From Simmondsia chinensis (lineage: Eukaryota > Streptophyta > Magnoliopsida > Caryophyllales > Simmondsiaceae), in assembly GCA_018398585.1 (NCBI GenBank), contig JAGTTD010000022.1, positions 9,587,501 through 9,651,500 on the forward strand: a stretch of 64,000 nucleotides of DNA. Direction: 5' to 3'. Below the pieces are notes generated by a model that saw only the letters and a program-made list of their open reading frames with translations, made no database searches and was not told the origin of the DNA. This document shows positions 11,549 to 22,473 of this stretch, in pieces (the first letter of the stretch is position 1; each line of letters opens with the position of its first letter). A program made the position numbers and the translations under genes.

Positions 11549-11887
11549 TGTCATGTATAGTAAGGGCAATTTTGTAATATTTTCCAAGTAATAAGGGTAA
11601 AGTTGTAAATTCACTAGCAGGGGCAAAACTATAAATTTGTATGTTGTCAATTTTGATTTCCTCTTTCCTGTAGTGAGCGTTGCCTGTGAACTCATTAGGT
11701 TTAGGGTTTTTTGGTATAAAACTTGGGAATGCTTGTAATGGGGATTTAGATAATGAATTACAATTTTTTCACTGGTTTTCTCTCTCAATTCTCTCTCCCC
11801 CTTCGAATTTCTCCTCTTCTCTCCCTCCAATTCTCTCTCTTTCTCCCTCAATTTTCCTACCTTCTATTCGAATTTACTGATTTTGTC
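11549..11887 (+). repeat. Chromovirus right (3') LTR, truncated
   Basis: Matches 3706-4040 closely, including the TATAAAACTT box, but stops at TTACTGATTTTGT. The last 70 bp or so present in the left copy are replaced by unrelated sequence. Confidence 0.88.
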
Positions 11888-12430
11888 GGGGAAGGAAAAT
11901 AGGCAAGTAAGTCTGAGTAATTGGGTTACATACTTCTAATACTAGGGACCCAAAAAAAGGAGCACCCAACATAAAATCAAATCATTACCTACACCCACTA
12001 TTTCCTTTTCATTTGACAAGAACTCAAAAGGTTTGTTGGGCACACAGGAAGAAGAGAAGGGACCACACAGGGCGCAAGCCTCTACATATGTCCATAAGGA
12101 GGCCAATGCACATTCTGTGTAAGGACGCCATTAGCAGATTGTTTAAAGCAAGCTAAAGCTTGTTCCTTCACGAAGTCCTCACGAAGAAAAGCCTACACAG
12201 ACATTGAGAAACAAAATGAAACCGACACAAGATCTTAGCCTAAAACCAGGAAAACACAATTAGGAGGTCTTCGGGAAAAATTTCCATTGAGTCAAAAAAT
12301 GTATTAAGCAAAGAGTTAAAGCAAGAAAGCATAATGTCTCTTGGAGCACTGTGCAAACAGCCAAAGAGAAAAAAGATGTGGTATTTATAAGAGTACACTT
12401 TTCAAATAAACAAATGTTCATTTAAGAAGT
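11888..12430. other. Unassigned sequence between chromovirus and Tat-lineage LTR
   Basis: No ORF or known domain. It ends at AAGAAGT followed by a G run, resembling the AAAGTGGGGGG polypurine tract of the Tat element at 47429. It may therefore be the 3' untranslated end of a second Tat copy that shares the LTR at 12460, but I could not confirm that. Confidence 0.4.
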
Positions 12431-12452
12431 GGGGGGGGGGGGGGGGGGGGGG
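12431..12452 (+). repeat. Homopolymer run of 22 G, possible expanded polypurine tract
   Basis: Twenty-two G residues preceded by AAGAAGT and lying immediately before a Tat-type LTR. The spacing and flank resemble a polypurine tract. Confidence 0.7.
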
Positions 12453-12459
12453 CCTATTA

Positions 12460-13072
12460 TGCTTGTATATATACCCCTTGTGCGGATGGATAGGCTAACA
12501 CCGGCGTCCACTAAGCGGCATCCGAGATTAGACGCCCAGTGAAGAGCGGCCCAGCTTTGGCCATCCTAAGAACAGCGACCTAGGACAGGCGCCCAGTAAG
12601 GGGCGACCTAGAATAGGTGCCTATTGAGCGGCGAGCTATCATAGGCGCCCACTGAATGATGACCTAGAACATAAGCCCACGGAACGGTGACTTAGAACGG
12701 GTGCCCCAGTGAAGGGCGAGTTAGTATAGGCACCCAGTAAAGGGCAACCTAGTGTTGGCGTCCCAAGAGCCGCGATCTAGCATAGGCACCCAGTAAAGGG
12801 CAACCTAGAATAGGCGCCCACTGAGCGGTGACCTGACATGGGCTTCGAAAAGCAAGCAGCACGGCCTCTATATAAAGGGGCCTCAGGTCAAGAATGAGGG
12901 GGAGAGAGGGAGAAACACAAACAAAACCCAAGCCAATCAAACCCAGAACAAAAGGGAATCCTGGTGGTTTCTTTTTATCCAAGAGCTTGAGTCCAACTCG
13001 TCCTTACGTACCCCTACTCGTACTGGACTCGGATACGGTGGATAAGGTCACTGGATGAATTCATCGCAAGCA
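12460..13072 (+). repeat. Tat-lineage LTR with internal 29-bp tandem units
   Basis: The stretch ends in CA four bases before the primer site. From about 12500 to 12835 it contains roughly eleven degenerate units of about 29 bp built around GGCGCCCAGTGAAGGGCGAC. A TATA box (CTATATAAAGG) follows at 12868. Tandem arrays upstream of TATA are also found in the LTR at 35101. The start is uncertain (12453-12479) because no second copy is available for comparison. Confidence 0.65.
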
Positions 13073-13076
13073 TAAT

Positions 13077-13094
13077 TGGCGCCATTTGTGGGAA
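13077..13094 (+). promoter_or_regulatory. Primer binding site, TGGCGCC type
   Basis: TGGCGCCATTTGTGGGAA lies four bases after the LTR and is nearly the same as TGGTGCCGTCTGTGGGAA at 35604. This differs from the tRNA-Met site of the chromovirus and is the form seen in Tat-like elements. I do not assign the tRNA. Confidence 0.8.
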
Positions 13095-13104
13095 GGATTG
13101 AGGC

Positions 13105-14037
13105 CATGACAGAACCACCCGGCTCCCCTGATCCCACTAAACTGAGTGTAGAGGCCAAGCATATATCAAAACAACAGTTAAGCGAGGTTTAAGGCTTACT
13201 TGATCATTTGCTTCACAGGCTGGAGGATCAACAACCAAAAGTGCCCTCTGTATCTAAGAATAGAAATTACGAGGTCAGGAGCAGCGGCTGCGAAGGTTTG
13301 TAGGGTCAAAAGGAGGAATGGGGTACATAGGGACCGGACTTTGGGGCCAAACATCGCGAGAAGAAAATCTGCCTTACTCATCGCACGGGATGGAACCAAC
13401 GAGAAGGCGAGTCTATCAGAGATATGGATAGCAAGCAAGAGGAAGCTAACTTCTTGTTAGAGGAGGGTAGAATTGGAGAAGCACAAAAGGTTCCGGGCAC
13501 GCATTCCCCCTTCTCTAAAAGAATCTTCATTTTTCCAGTAAAGAAAGTCAAGATTCCAAAGATAGATCTCTTCAATGGAACACAAGATCCCGAGGATAAG
13601 CTTTTGGGATTTAAGTCTTGAACGTATATACGATTGGCGAGTTATGGGATAAGGAAAATATTTATATATCCGCTGAGGACCTAATGAGCACTATGGGGAA
13701 GTTTCGGCTAGGGGTCACCGGAAAGCCCAAAGAAAGGTGTGACGCTACGCATTCAACAAGAGAGAAACCATCCCTGCCAACATCTCCTCCGAAGGTTCAA
13801 GTGCAACAACCTCTCAAGCGAATGGCTTATGAGATAGGCCGGAGACACATACGTCAATCACCCTCCTTTAAGAGAACATTCACTCCATCCAAACGCCCAT
13901 TTAACTTTGAGCTAGATCCAGGTGGTGTGAATTCTAGAGGTTCTATGGCCATAACACAGAGGAGTGTAGAACTCGACATAAGCAAACCCGAGGCCACTAT
14001 AGGAAGCCTCCGGCCCAAGGAAGCTCACAAGAGATAG
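13105..14037 (+). pseudogene. Tat-lineage gag with internal deletion
   Basis: An ATG at 13105 (MTEPPGSPD) opens the region, broken by stops and shifts. The frame at 13424-13621 contains PGTHSPFSKRIF and VKIPKIDLFNGTQDPEDKL, matching PGSHSPFTSRLL and VKIPSMDAFDGTQDPEDHL in the element at 35101. The next frame starts at LWDKENIYISAEDL, equivalent to LWRKANKYITAEDV near the end of that gag. About 250 residues of the Gag core between these segments are therefore deleted at about 13615-13630. The basic C-terminal tail runs to 14037. Confidence 0.8.
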
Positions 14038-14159
14038 TAGACAGCAAAGCACTAGTACTAGTGCCCCCCAAAGAAGTTATTGAGATGCCAAAAAAGATGA
14101 TTACCATGGTCTCATGAATTCTACCTGAAGAATGTTTCTATTCACAAAGGGTGCAGGCA

Positions 14160-14902
14160 AAGAGGAGAAAATCAATTCTTGGAATCACCTTTATAGACAA
14201 AGAGCTAGGGGGCATCCAGGTGCTGCATGGTGATCCCCTTGTCATCTCGATCAATGTTGAAAAATGTTAAATCCACAAGGTTCTGGTTGATCAAGGAAGT
14301 GTTGTCAATGTTTTTTTCTGTCTAGGTTTTGAGCAAATGGACATAACAACCAGCCAAATTATGCCGATAGGCTATCCTATGGTTAGCTTAGCTGAAGAAG
14401 TGGTCCAACCTATGGGAACAGTTGCTATGGATACCACATTCTATAGGCAAGAAGCTGTAAGAAGGGTAAAAGTTGAATTCTTGATTATTAACACCGGCTC
14501 CCTGTACAACATAATACTAGGACTACCCACCTTAAACAATATAAAGGCTATCATTTCAACCTATCACCTTCTACTAAAGTTGGAAGCTGACGAGGGTAGC
14601 ATAATTGCCCTTCAAGGAAATCAAAGATTAGCCCGAGATGCTATCATGCATCTTTGCCACACGTGAGTTGTAAACCTTCTTCTGAATCTAAAATTATAAG
14701 ACTTGATCCCAAGGGTGGAGAAACTTCAGAGGAACAAAGTTTAGATTTGGGCAGCCTCGAGGAGATAGAGATTGACGAAGGGAAGATAGTCAAGTTAGGA
14801 TATTGGTTACTCGAGAATATAAAGAATGAGCAGGTATCCTTGCTAAGATGGTTTCGCTATGTGTTTGCGTACAATACAAAAGAAATGCTTGGGATTGGTT
14901 GA
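14160..14902 (+). pseudogene. Tat-lineage aspartic protease
   Basis: VLVDQGSVVNVFF near 14280 corresponds to the active site (ILVDQGSSVDVLF in the sister element). It is followed by VKVEFLIINTGSLYNIILGLPTLN and the ISTYHLLLKLEADEG segment in the ORF 14337-14666. An acidic linker continues in another frame to 14902. Frameshifts near 14325 and 14660 break it. Confidence 0.78.
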
Positions 14903-14914
14903 GAGGTGATAATG

Positions 14915-16160
14915 CACCAATTAAACGTACTTCCTAACGCAATGCCTGTTAAGCAGAAAAGAAGAAGTTTTTTGTGCAGAAAGGAATGAAGCAGACAAGG
15001 CTGAGATTCTTAAACTGCTAAAGGCCGGATTTATACGAGAGGTAAAATATCCTGAGTGGCAATCTAATATGGTTCTAGGGAAAAAGCAAAATGGGACCCG
15101 GCGGATGTGTGTGGACTTTATTGATCTAAACAAACAGCGTCCCAAGGACTCCTATCCTCTACCAAAAATCAACCAATTGGTAGATTCAATGGTGGGCAAT
15201 GAATTGTTCAGCTTTATAGACGCTTTTTGGGGTATCATCAAGTCAAAATGGATCCGGGCGATGAGGAGAAAACCCTTTTTGTAACAAACTAAGGTACATA
15301 TTGTTATAAAGTGATGCCATTTGGGTTAAAAAATGCGGAAGCAACATATCAGCAATTGGTAAACAAAGTGTTCATTGTGCATAATATGGAGGTATATGTC
15401 GATGACATGAATGTCAAATCACATGTCAAGAAAGACCATTTCTCCGATTTCAAAGAAACCTTTCAAACTCTGAGGCAACATCGCATGAAGTTGAACCCCA
15501 ATAAATGTTCTTTTAGCAAACCGCAGGGCAAGTTCCTTGGATTCATCATCAGTGCTCGGGGAATTGAGGCTAATCCAGTAAAGGCGAACGCCATACTAGA
15601 ATTGGGTACTCCAAAAACAGTCAATGAGGTGCAACGTCTTACTAGCCATTTAGCAGCACTTAACAGGTTCATTAGTAAATCCACAGAAAAAGCATTGCTC
15701 TTTTTTCAAGTGCTACGAAAAAAAAGAAGAATGGTTTATTGGACGAGGAGTGCGATCGAGCCTTCACACAAATAAACGAACATCTAGCACATCTCCCTTT
15801 TTTGGTAAAGCCGGTTCTGGGGGAGACCCTTGCCTTGTATGTGGTAGCCTCGGATAGAACCGTTAGCATTGTGCTGGTTGCAAATCGCTTTCGAGAGCAA
15901 GTTCCAATATATGTTGTCAGTCAAGCTTTGAAGGATGCAGAGCTGTGGTATCCACCTATTGAAAAATTGATGTTCGCCATTGTCGTAGCTTCCCGAAAAC
16001 TTTGACCGTACTTCCAAGAACACACCCTAGACATTCTAACTGACCAGCCAGTGAAAAAGTTGTTAAAACTAGAGTGTTCATGACGAATGCTAGCTTAGGC
16101 CATGGAACTATTTGAATATGACCTTCACTATTTGCCCTGAGTAGCCCTTAAAGCACAAGC
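14915..16160 (+). pseudogene. Tat-lineage reverse transcriptase and RNase H
   Basis: RT blocks appear in order but in several frames: AGFIREVKYPEWQSN, then RRMCVDFIDLNKQRPKDSYPLPKI at 15108, then the VMPFGLKNAEATYQ block and the catalytic YVDDMNVKS near 15390. The connection follows (KFLGFIISARGIEANP). The segment around 15240-15310 has lost part of the DAFSGYHQI region and has a stop. RNase H follows at 15739-16005 with VVASDRTVSIVLV in place of the usual acidic start and YPPIEKLMFAIVVASRKL. A stop at 16003 and another at 16081 interrupt its end. Confidence 0.85.
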
Positions 16161-16199
16161 ATTGGCCAACTTTCTTGCTACGTGCACCTTCAAAATAGA

Positions 16200-16690
16200 G
16201 AATAACGATGCAGCATAGATAAAAAGTGTGAAGCTAGACCTGAAAGCCGCAGAATCTCGCGAGAACCTAACGAAGGATAAGCCATTTAACGAAAATGTTC
16301 AGGTATGGAGAGTGTTTGTGGAGAGGGGGTTACCCACCGCTATGCATTATGCCTTTGATTTCCTTTAACAACTAATGAAACTGAGTATAAGGCTATAATC
16401 CATGGCGCATGACTAGCACGAGTGGCAGAAGCTGATAGCATGACCATCTTTAGTGACTCAAAAATTATGGTAAGCCAAATAAATGTGGAATACGAAGCTC
16501 GAGAACCTACTATGGTCAGGTATTTATAGGTCTTTTAAAAGCTTGTTAATGATCTCGGAAGAATAAGTGTCCAAATATCTTGAACAGGGCGAAAATCGAG
16601 TGGCCAATGAATTGAGCAAGTTGGCCAGCTCATGTCAGACACTCTACATGGAAGCGAAGATAGTGTTAAAGCAAGTGTACCAAAGCATGT
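16200..16690 (+). pseudogene. Second (archaeal-type) RNase H of the Tat lineage
   Basis: TTNETEYKAIIHG, IFSDSKIMVSQI and the region equivalent to NKRADKLSRLA are visible in shifting frames and align with 38905-39381 of the sister element. This duplicated RNase H domain between the standard RNase H and integrase is diagnostic of the Tat lineage. Stops are numerous. Confidence 0.7.
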
Positions 16691-17960
16691 TCGAAGAGCC
16701 CATCCTTCAGGCGATATGCAACGTTGCTGAATCCTTTAACTGAATGAAAATGATAATAGACTACTTGGACCAAGGAAGGCCACTAAAAGACTCTTACGAG
16801 GCCAAAGGAATCAGGAGCCAGGCAGCTCGATTTGTAATTTTGGACGGTCAACTGTATAAAAGGTCATTCTCACATCCTCTCTTAAAGTGTGTGGATAAGC
16901 GTGAGGGTATGGCATCGTAGAAGGGATTCATAAAGGGGAATGCGAAGGATATATTGGAAGATACTCCCTTGCCAACAAAGCCCTCTGAGTGGGATACTTC
17001 TGGCCCACTCTCAAGGGTGATGCTTAAGATCTGGTGCGTCGGTGTGACGCTTGTCAAAAGTTGGCATGCATACATCATGCACCCCTGACGTCCCTGCAAC
17101 CTTTAATTAGTCCGATACCTTCCGCCTCATGGGGAATAGATATATTAGGAGCCTTCCCCATAGCGTCTGGACAGAGGAAGTTTGTAATAGCGGCAATTGA
17201 TTATTTTAGCAAGTGGGTGGAGGTCTAACCAGTGGCTAGGATTACTGATCATGCTACACAAAAATTTTTTGTGGAAAAGTATAGATTCTCATTTTGGAGT
17301 TCCTCGGATAGTGATAGTAGATAATGGATCATAGTTCATTTCGTCACGCTTTCAAACCTATATTGGAGGAAATATGCATTAATATACATTTTGCGGCTAT
17401 AGCACATCCACAAAGCAACGTTCAAATCAAGGCGGTCAACAAAGACATCCTGAGAGGCCAAAAAAAGAGACTCGATGATGCTGAAGGGAGATGGGTAGAT
17501 GAACTAACCAGTATCCTCTGGTCAATCCAAACGATGACCAAAAAAGCTACGGGAGAGACCCCTTTTATGTTAGTATATGGGGTTGAATCCGTATAACCAA
17601 TTAAGGTATGTAACCCTACCTTCCGCATCAAACATTACCACCTTGAGATCAATGAAAATGTTTTACAAGTAGCATTGGATCTAATACATGAGGTTCAGGA
17701 AAACACCTTAGTCAAAATGGCTGCCCAAAAGCAGTGGATGTCCGCTTGCTTCAATGGCAGGGTCAAGCCGCGCAGCTTTCAAGTAGGAGATCTAGTTTTA
17801 AGACTTGTGGAGCCCAGAAGAAAAAAGTTCAAGCATAGGGAAGCTTGCACCCAATGGGAAGGTCCCCATGGAGTGATACAAATATTATGAGAAGGCAGCT
17901 ACATGCTACACCGAACGAACTTATCTCATAGCTGAAATGCAGATAACCTTCAAAGGTATT
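16690..17960 (+). pseudogene. Tat-lineage integrase
   Basis: Remnants of the zinc finger (RCDACQKLACIHHAP), the core start SWGIDILGAFPIASGQRKFVIAAIDYFSKWVEV at 17034-17228 and a frame-shifted VDNGS block are present. The ORF 17324-17596 holds the rest of the core. At the position of the DDE glutamate the sequence is QSNVQIKAVNK, where the sister element has QSNGQVEAENK, so the catalytic Glu is replaced by Lys. The C-terminal part (VKPRSFQVGDLVLR) is at 17675-17890. It is not functional. Confidence 0.83.
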
Positions 17961-18304
17961 GTCCTTAAGATAAAATAAGAGACGAGTGAAAAGCCATATA
18001 CCTTAGTGTAAGCATAATATATAATATCAATAATGTAAGGATAGAGGAGGCTGAGGTCCTATATTCCGTTTTGCCTAATGCAGGATGCTTTTTGCATATC
18101 TCCTTAATAATCTTAGAGAATTGTTACTTGTAGCATCCTCAAGAGTGAACTTTCTAATAAAAACCACACAGAATTGCTTCAGGATTTTGAAACAAATTAG
18201 TTTAAAGTGACAAGCAAAAACTAACATAGTAAATCCCATGAGAGCGGAAGCAGAAGAGTAACTGCACCCCAAAAGTATGGACGACATCAAGCCTAGTTTT
18301 TAGC

Positions 18305-19590
18305 TTCAACCATCATTTAGCTTTGAACGCCATTTAAGTAGAAAGGCAATACTTAGCTTCCGGTTTATATTCTATCAAAAAAAGCGTACCTATTTATATT
18401 GTGTTAACCAGGTAAAAATCTTTGATCACCATTTAGCTTTGACCACCATTTATCTTTGACAGCCATTTAGCTTTGACCGCCTTTTAGGTAGAAATACAGT
18501 ACTTGGTTTTCCTGTTTATAAGGAGTTGACTAGGTAAAAATCTTTGACCGCCATTTAGCTTTGACCGCCATTTAGCTAGAAAGGCAATACTTAAATTACC
18601 TATTTATAATGTGTTGGCCAGGTAAGATCTATGATCGCTATTTAGCCCTGACTGCTATTTAGATAGAAAGGCAATACTTGGATTATCTGATTATAATATG
18701 TTGACCAGGTAAAAAATCTTTGACCGCCATTTAGCTTTGACCACCATTTAGGTAGAAATGCAGTACTTAACTTACCTATTTATAATCTATTTAAAAAAAG
18801 ACTATCTTTCTATAATGTGTTGACCAGGTCAAGGTCTTTTACCGCCATTTTGCTTTGACTGCCAATGCAGAAAGGCAATACTTAGCTTACTTGTTTATAA
18901 TGTGTTAACCATGTAAAAATCTTTGACTGCCATTTAGCTTTGACCACCAATTAGGTAGAAAGGTAATACTTAGCTTGCCTATTTATAATGTGTTGAGTAG
19001 GTAAAAATCTTTGACCGCCAATTATCTTTGACTACCATTTAGCTTTAACCGCAATTTAGGTAGAAATGCAGTACTTGGCTTACCCATTTATAATGAGTTG
19101 ACTAGGTAAATGTCTTTGACCACCATTTAGCTTTGACCGCCATTTAACTTTGACCACCATTTAGGTAGAAAGGCGATACTTAGCTTACCTACTTATAATG
19201 TGTTGATCAGGTAAAAATCTTTAACCGCGAATTAGCTTTGACTGCCATTCAGTTAGAAATGCAGTACTTGGTTTACCTATTTATAATGAGTTGACCAGGT
19301 AAAAATCTTTGCCTACCATTTAGCTTTGAGCGCCATTTAGGTCGAAAGGCAATACTTAGCTTACCTGTTTATAATGTGTTGACCAAGTAAAAATCTTTGA
19401 CCGCCATTTAGCTTTAACCGCCATTTAGGTAGAAAGGCAATACTTAGCATACCTGCTTATAATGTGTTGACTAGATAAAAATCTTTGGCCGCTATTTAGC
19501 TTTAAACGCCATTTAGATAGAAACGCAGGACTTGGTTTACCTGTTTACAATCTGTTCGAAAAATTTTGTTAACCTACCATTTAGCTTTGA
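18305..19590 (+). repeat. Tandem array, unit about 88 bp, about 14 copies
   Basis: Each unit contains one or two TTTGACCGCCATTTAGC words, then GGTAGAAAGGCAATACTTAGC, a TTACCTGTTTATAATGTG segment and GTTGACCAGGTAAAAATC. Copies differ by substitutions and by the number of the 17-bp sub-repeat, giving lengths of roughly 85-110 bp. It lies in the 3' untranslated part of the Tat-lineage element. Confidence 0.9.
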
Positions 19591-19744
19591 CCACCTACTA
19601 TACACGGGTCAATTGAGCATCAAATTCTGACTTTCGATTTTAACCTCCATTTAGGATGTAACATCACACTTCCTCAAACTACATCTAATTCAATAATCAA
19701 ACTTAACGATTCGTGTACCAGACCACCAACAACAATGCTCACCT

Positions 19745-20080
19745 CATTGAAGCTGCAACAACAACACTCACCTTGTTGAAGGAGCAACAAACGACACTCA
19801 CCTCGTTGAAGGTGTAACAGCGGTCACCTCATTGAAGGTGTAAAAAGGAAACTCACCTCGTTGAAGGTGCAACAAACGACACTCACCTCGTTGAAGGTAC
19901 AACAGCGCTCACCTCGTTGAAGGTGCAACAACGACACTCACCTCGTTGAATGTGCAACAATGACACTCACCTCGTTGAAGGTGTAACAAATGAAACTCAC
20001 CTCATTGAAGGTGCAATAGCGCTCACCTCGTTGAAGGTGAAACAACAATGTTCACCTCATTGAAAGGGAAACAATATGCA
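19745..20080 (+). repeat. Tandem array, unit about 29 bp, about 11 copies
   Basis: Units are built on CACCTCGTTGAAGGTG followed by a CAACAACGACACT-type spacer of variable length. CACCT and AGGTG form a 5-bp stem around a 6-base loop in almost every copy. The array is adjacent to the 88-bp array and unrelated to it in sequence. Confidence 0.9.
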
Positions 20081-20095
20081 CCCGCCTAGTTAAAA

Positions 20096-21290
20096 ATGTG
20101 ACTACAATACTCATTTACTTGCTTCTTTATCCCATGAAGTGTATAAAATTGCAAAACATAGTGAAAAATCATGGTAGCTTTCACTTGTAACACACATATG
20201 GTTAATGCATACCAACAAAACAATATCAAACACACTTGCCATAGCTGAATTGTAGCAAAGCCTAGTGATAACTTCCCTTATGCAAACTAAAACCATACAA
20301 TATTTACATAGTGCGAGTACACAAAACTAAGAAAATCACAATGAGAGAACTCCTTACCAAAGGATCACACATTCTCAAACAACATTAATGCCCCTTACAT
20401 AGGACATTCAGGAAGGATAAGGGGACGAACCCATACGAATCTTTACAACCAGTCCTTAATGTTTGATGGGTTATCATGCATAAAAGACAAACCTATTCGA
20501 CTCTCGAAAACCATATGGCGATTAGTTTATTTAAGTCTGAACATGTAGTTGAAAACATGATCGGTTAGCTCAAAGCCATTCACAAAGCATGTCACTAAGA
20601 GCCCATAGATCGTCCCTAAACTAGTCGCAGTCGCTTGACCAAGACATAAGGAATATCATGATATAACACTAGCCGCCAATGGATGGAGAGGAAATCAAAG
20701 GCCAGCATTAAGGGTCTCTATAGGAATTGCCAAACAATCATGTCGAGATATAATCAGGTAGGAAATAGTATTTCTTTCGAAGAGCCAAAACTCCGGCCTC
20801 CCCGCGATATTTGTTAATAAAGCCCAAGGGCGGTCTAGCTCACGCCGCAATAGGATAGCGAGTTTCTAAGTTATTAACATTGAAAATGCAGCATCAGGTC
20901 AAAGATGAGGAGGAATGGTTGAAGGGGTACTACTCCCTCCATGAATTCGTTGCGTCAAACATCTCGTTCGACCCCTACCACGTACCATTTTAATCTACAT
21001 TAAACCCCTTTTTAAATAAGTATGATAGTAAAAACTACCGCAAAAAAATACATATGCGTATGTAAGTTCGAAGCAATTGAAGCAGGACAGCTTGACAGAG
21101 GCACAGATAAGGAGCAAGGATAAGAGCATTTTGGTTAAGAGATAGTAGAAAATTGTCCAAGGCCTCGGTCAAAATGGGATTTTCCAAAGGATGTATAAAA
21201 CAAGAGTTATAAGTGGGACCCAAATTTTTTGAATTCATCCTAACAGGGCTCTGCTTTCCCATCAATGAAAAGAGAGAAAGGTAAAGAAGA
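20096..21290. other. Non-coding sequence, probably the 3' remainder of the Tat-lineage element
   Basis: No recognisable ORF, repeat array or LTR end was found between the tandem arrays and the minus-strand element. Short minus-strand frames (such as 21319-21035) have no motif. Confidence 0.5.
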
Positions 21291-21296
21291 TGATAA

Positions 21297-21815
21297 AACA
21301 ACACAAAGCTCAAAGACAAAGAAAATTGCCAAACTTTTAAACAAAATCAAGCTTTCACATGAGTCTCAATATAGGCTTGGCTTTACATTTTTTACAACCC
21401 CAAACCTTACACCGCAAGGGTTGAACAACAATCCAAACTTATGAACGACAAAAATTGAAACCCTAACTGAACCCTCGAAGGATTTTTTCAATCCATGTAT
21501 GTGGCTCAAATCGCAAAAAGATCTCCAAATTGGGAATCAACACACAAACTCAGGACTAAACAAGAAGAGAATGAAACAACACAAAACCTAAAGAAAAAGA
21601 AAATTACCAAACTTTTAAACAAAATCAAGGTTAGCTTTGCACTTTTATAACCCTAAACCTAACACCTCGAGGGTTAGACAAACATCCAAACATATGCAAA
21701 ACTAAAATTAAAGCCGGAACTGAACCCTCGAAGGATTTTGTCAATCCGTGTATACCACTCAAATCACAAAAAAATTGAGAGTCAAAAAACGAATTCGCGC
21801 ACATCACTAAAAATC
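21297..21815. repeat. Direct duplication of about 270 bp
   Basis: 21297-21560 and 21572-21815 share an ordered series of words: CAAACTTTTAAACAAAATCAA, a C-rich AACCC region, GAACCCTCGAAGGATTTT and CTCAAATC-CAAAAA. Divergence suggests an old duplication. It abuts the LTR at 21826. Confidence 0.7.
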
Positions 21816-21825
21816 CTAACATACC

Positions 21826-22424
21826 TGTTAAGGTTTCGAAGATTGGCTCTTGAACCTTAACCTTGGTTGGGATAGTGAGAGTATGAGATGAGGAAGAATA
21901 CAGAGTTTAGATGAGAGAAAGAAGGGAAAAGAGATGAGAGAATAGAGAAAGAAACCAAATGAGATCAATTCATTATCAAAGTTAAGGATTACAAGCTAAT
22001 ACCCCTTATTTATACTACTTATAAAGTATGAGCCTAATACATTGAATCTACCCACACAAGGGCTAACCAACTTAGGAATTATCTAGAACTAAAGGCTGAA
22101 CTAACATTTAAGCATATTTGGCGCCAAGATCAACTAACAGCCAACCAATACATGCTACTGCAACTACAACGCAACAGATGCAACTTATTACAATACACAC
22201 AACAACTACTAACTATAGCTAATACTCATAAACGCAGCTTATTACAATACCAAGCAGCTAAAGGGCCTAACAACCGCACTATAGAACAATGCTCAGCAGT
22301 CAGCAACAGATTCAGTAGTAGTACATTTGCAGCAGCAGCCAGCAAATAGAATTTTAACCATCCTAACTAACTTTCCCGTCATTAAGCCAATTTAAATCCA
22401 TGCTCGAATTCTTGGTTTATAACA
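21826..22424 (-). repeat. 3' LTR of minus-strand non-autonomous element
   Basis: On the minus strand it starts TGTTATAAACC directly after the polypurine tract and ends CTTAACA. A TATA box (TATAAATAAGG) is near 22018-22007, followed by a purine-rich plus-strand tract. Its layout and CAA/CAG-rich middle resemble the LTR at 23906-24394, but it is a distinct subfamily. Confidence 0.78.
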
Positions 22425-22438
22425 TTCCCTTCCCCTTG
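22425..22438 (-). promoter_or_regulatory. Polypurine tract of minus-strand element
   Basis: The minus-strand sequence CAAGGGGAAGGGAA precedes the LTR and is the same as the tract at 27209-27221 of the nested element. The 20 bases upstream (GAGGACAAGAAT) are shared as well. Confidence 0.82.
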
Positions 22439-22473
22439 AAAATATTCTTGTCCTCAAGAATAGAAGAGAGTTG

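Larger units (their letters stand above)
3706..11887 (+). mobile_element. Chromovirus-type Ty3/gypsy LTR retrotransposon, degenerate and interrupted
   Basis: Order on the plus strand is LTR, tRNA-Met primer site, gag, aspartic protease, RT, RNase H, integrase with a chromodomain-like tail, polypurine tract and LTR. This is the Ty3/gypsy order, and the tail points to a chromovirus. Without the 2.7-kb element nested in gag it would be about 5.5 kb, a usual chromovirus size. The left LTR is 405 bp. The right LTR matches its first 339 bp or so and then stops, so the last 70 bp are lost and no target duplication can be read. Several stops, a frameshift in RT, another in integrase and a destroyed RT active site make it inactive. 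Confidence 0.9.
12460..20100 (+). mobile_element. Tat-lineage Ty3/gypsy element, heavily degenerate
   Basis: A repeat-bearing LTR, a TGGCGCC-type primer site, gag, protease, RT-RNase H, a second RNase H and integrase follow in order. They are followed by about 2 kb of tandem repeats. The second RNase H and the repeat-rich 3' untranslated region are marks of the Tat lineage (Tat, Ogre, Retand). Its proteins are recognisably related to those of the complete element at 35101. Gag has lost its middle, and most domains are broken by stops and frameshifts. I could not find the 3' LTR, so the right end is approximate. Confidence 0.82.

Noticed and set aside
22152..22349. Gln-rich plus-strand ORF that could be read as a poly-Q protein
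   Set aside because: It lies in the minus-strand LTR, whose CAA/CAG-rich middle produces it.
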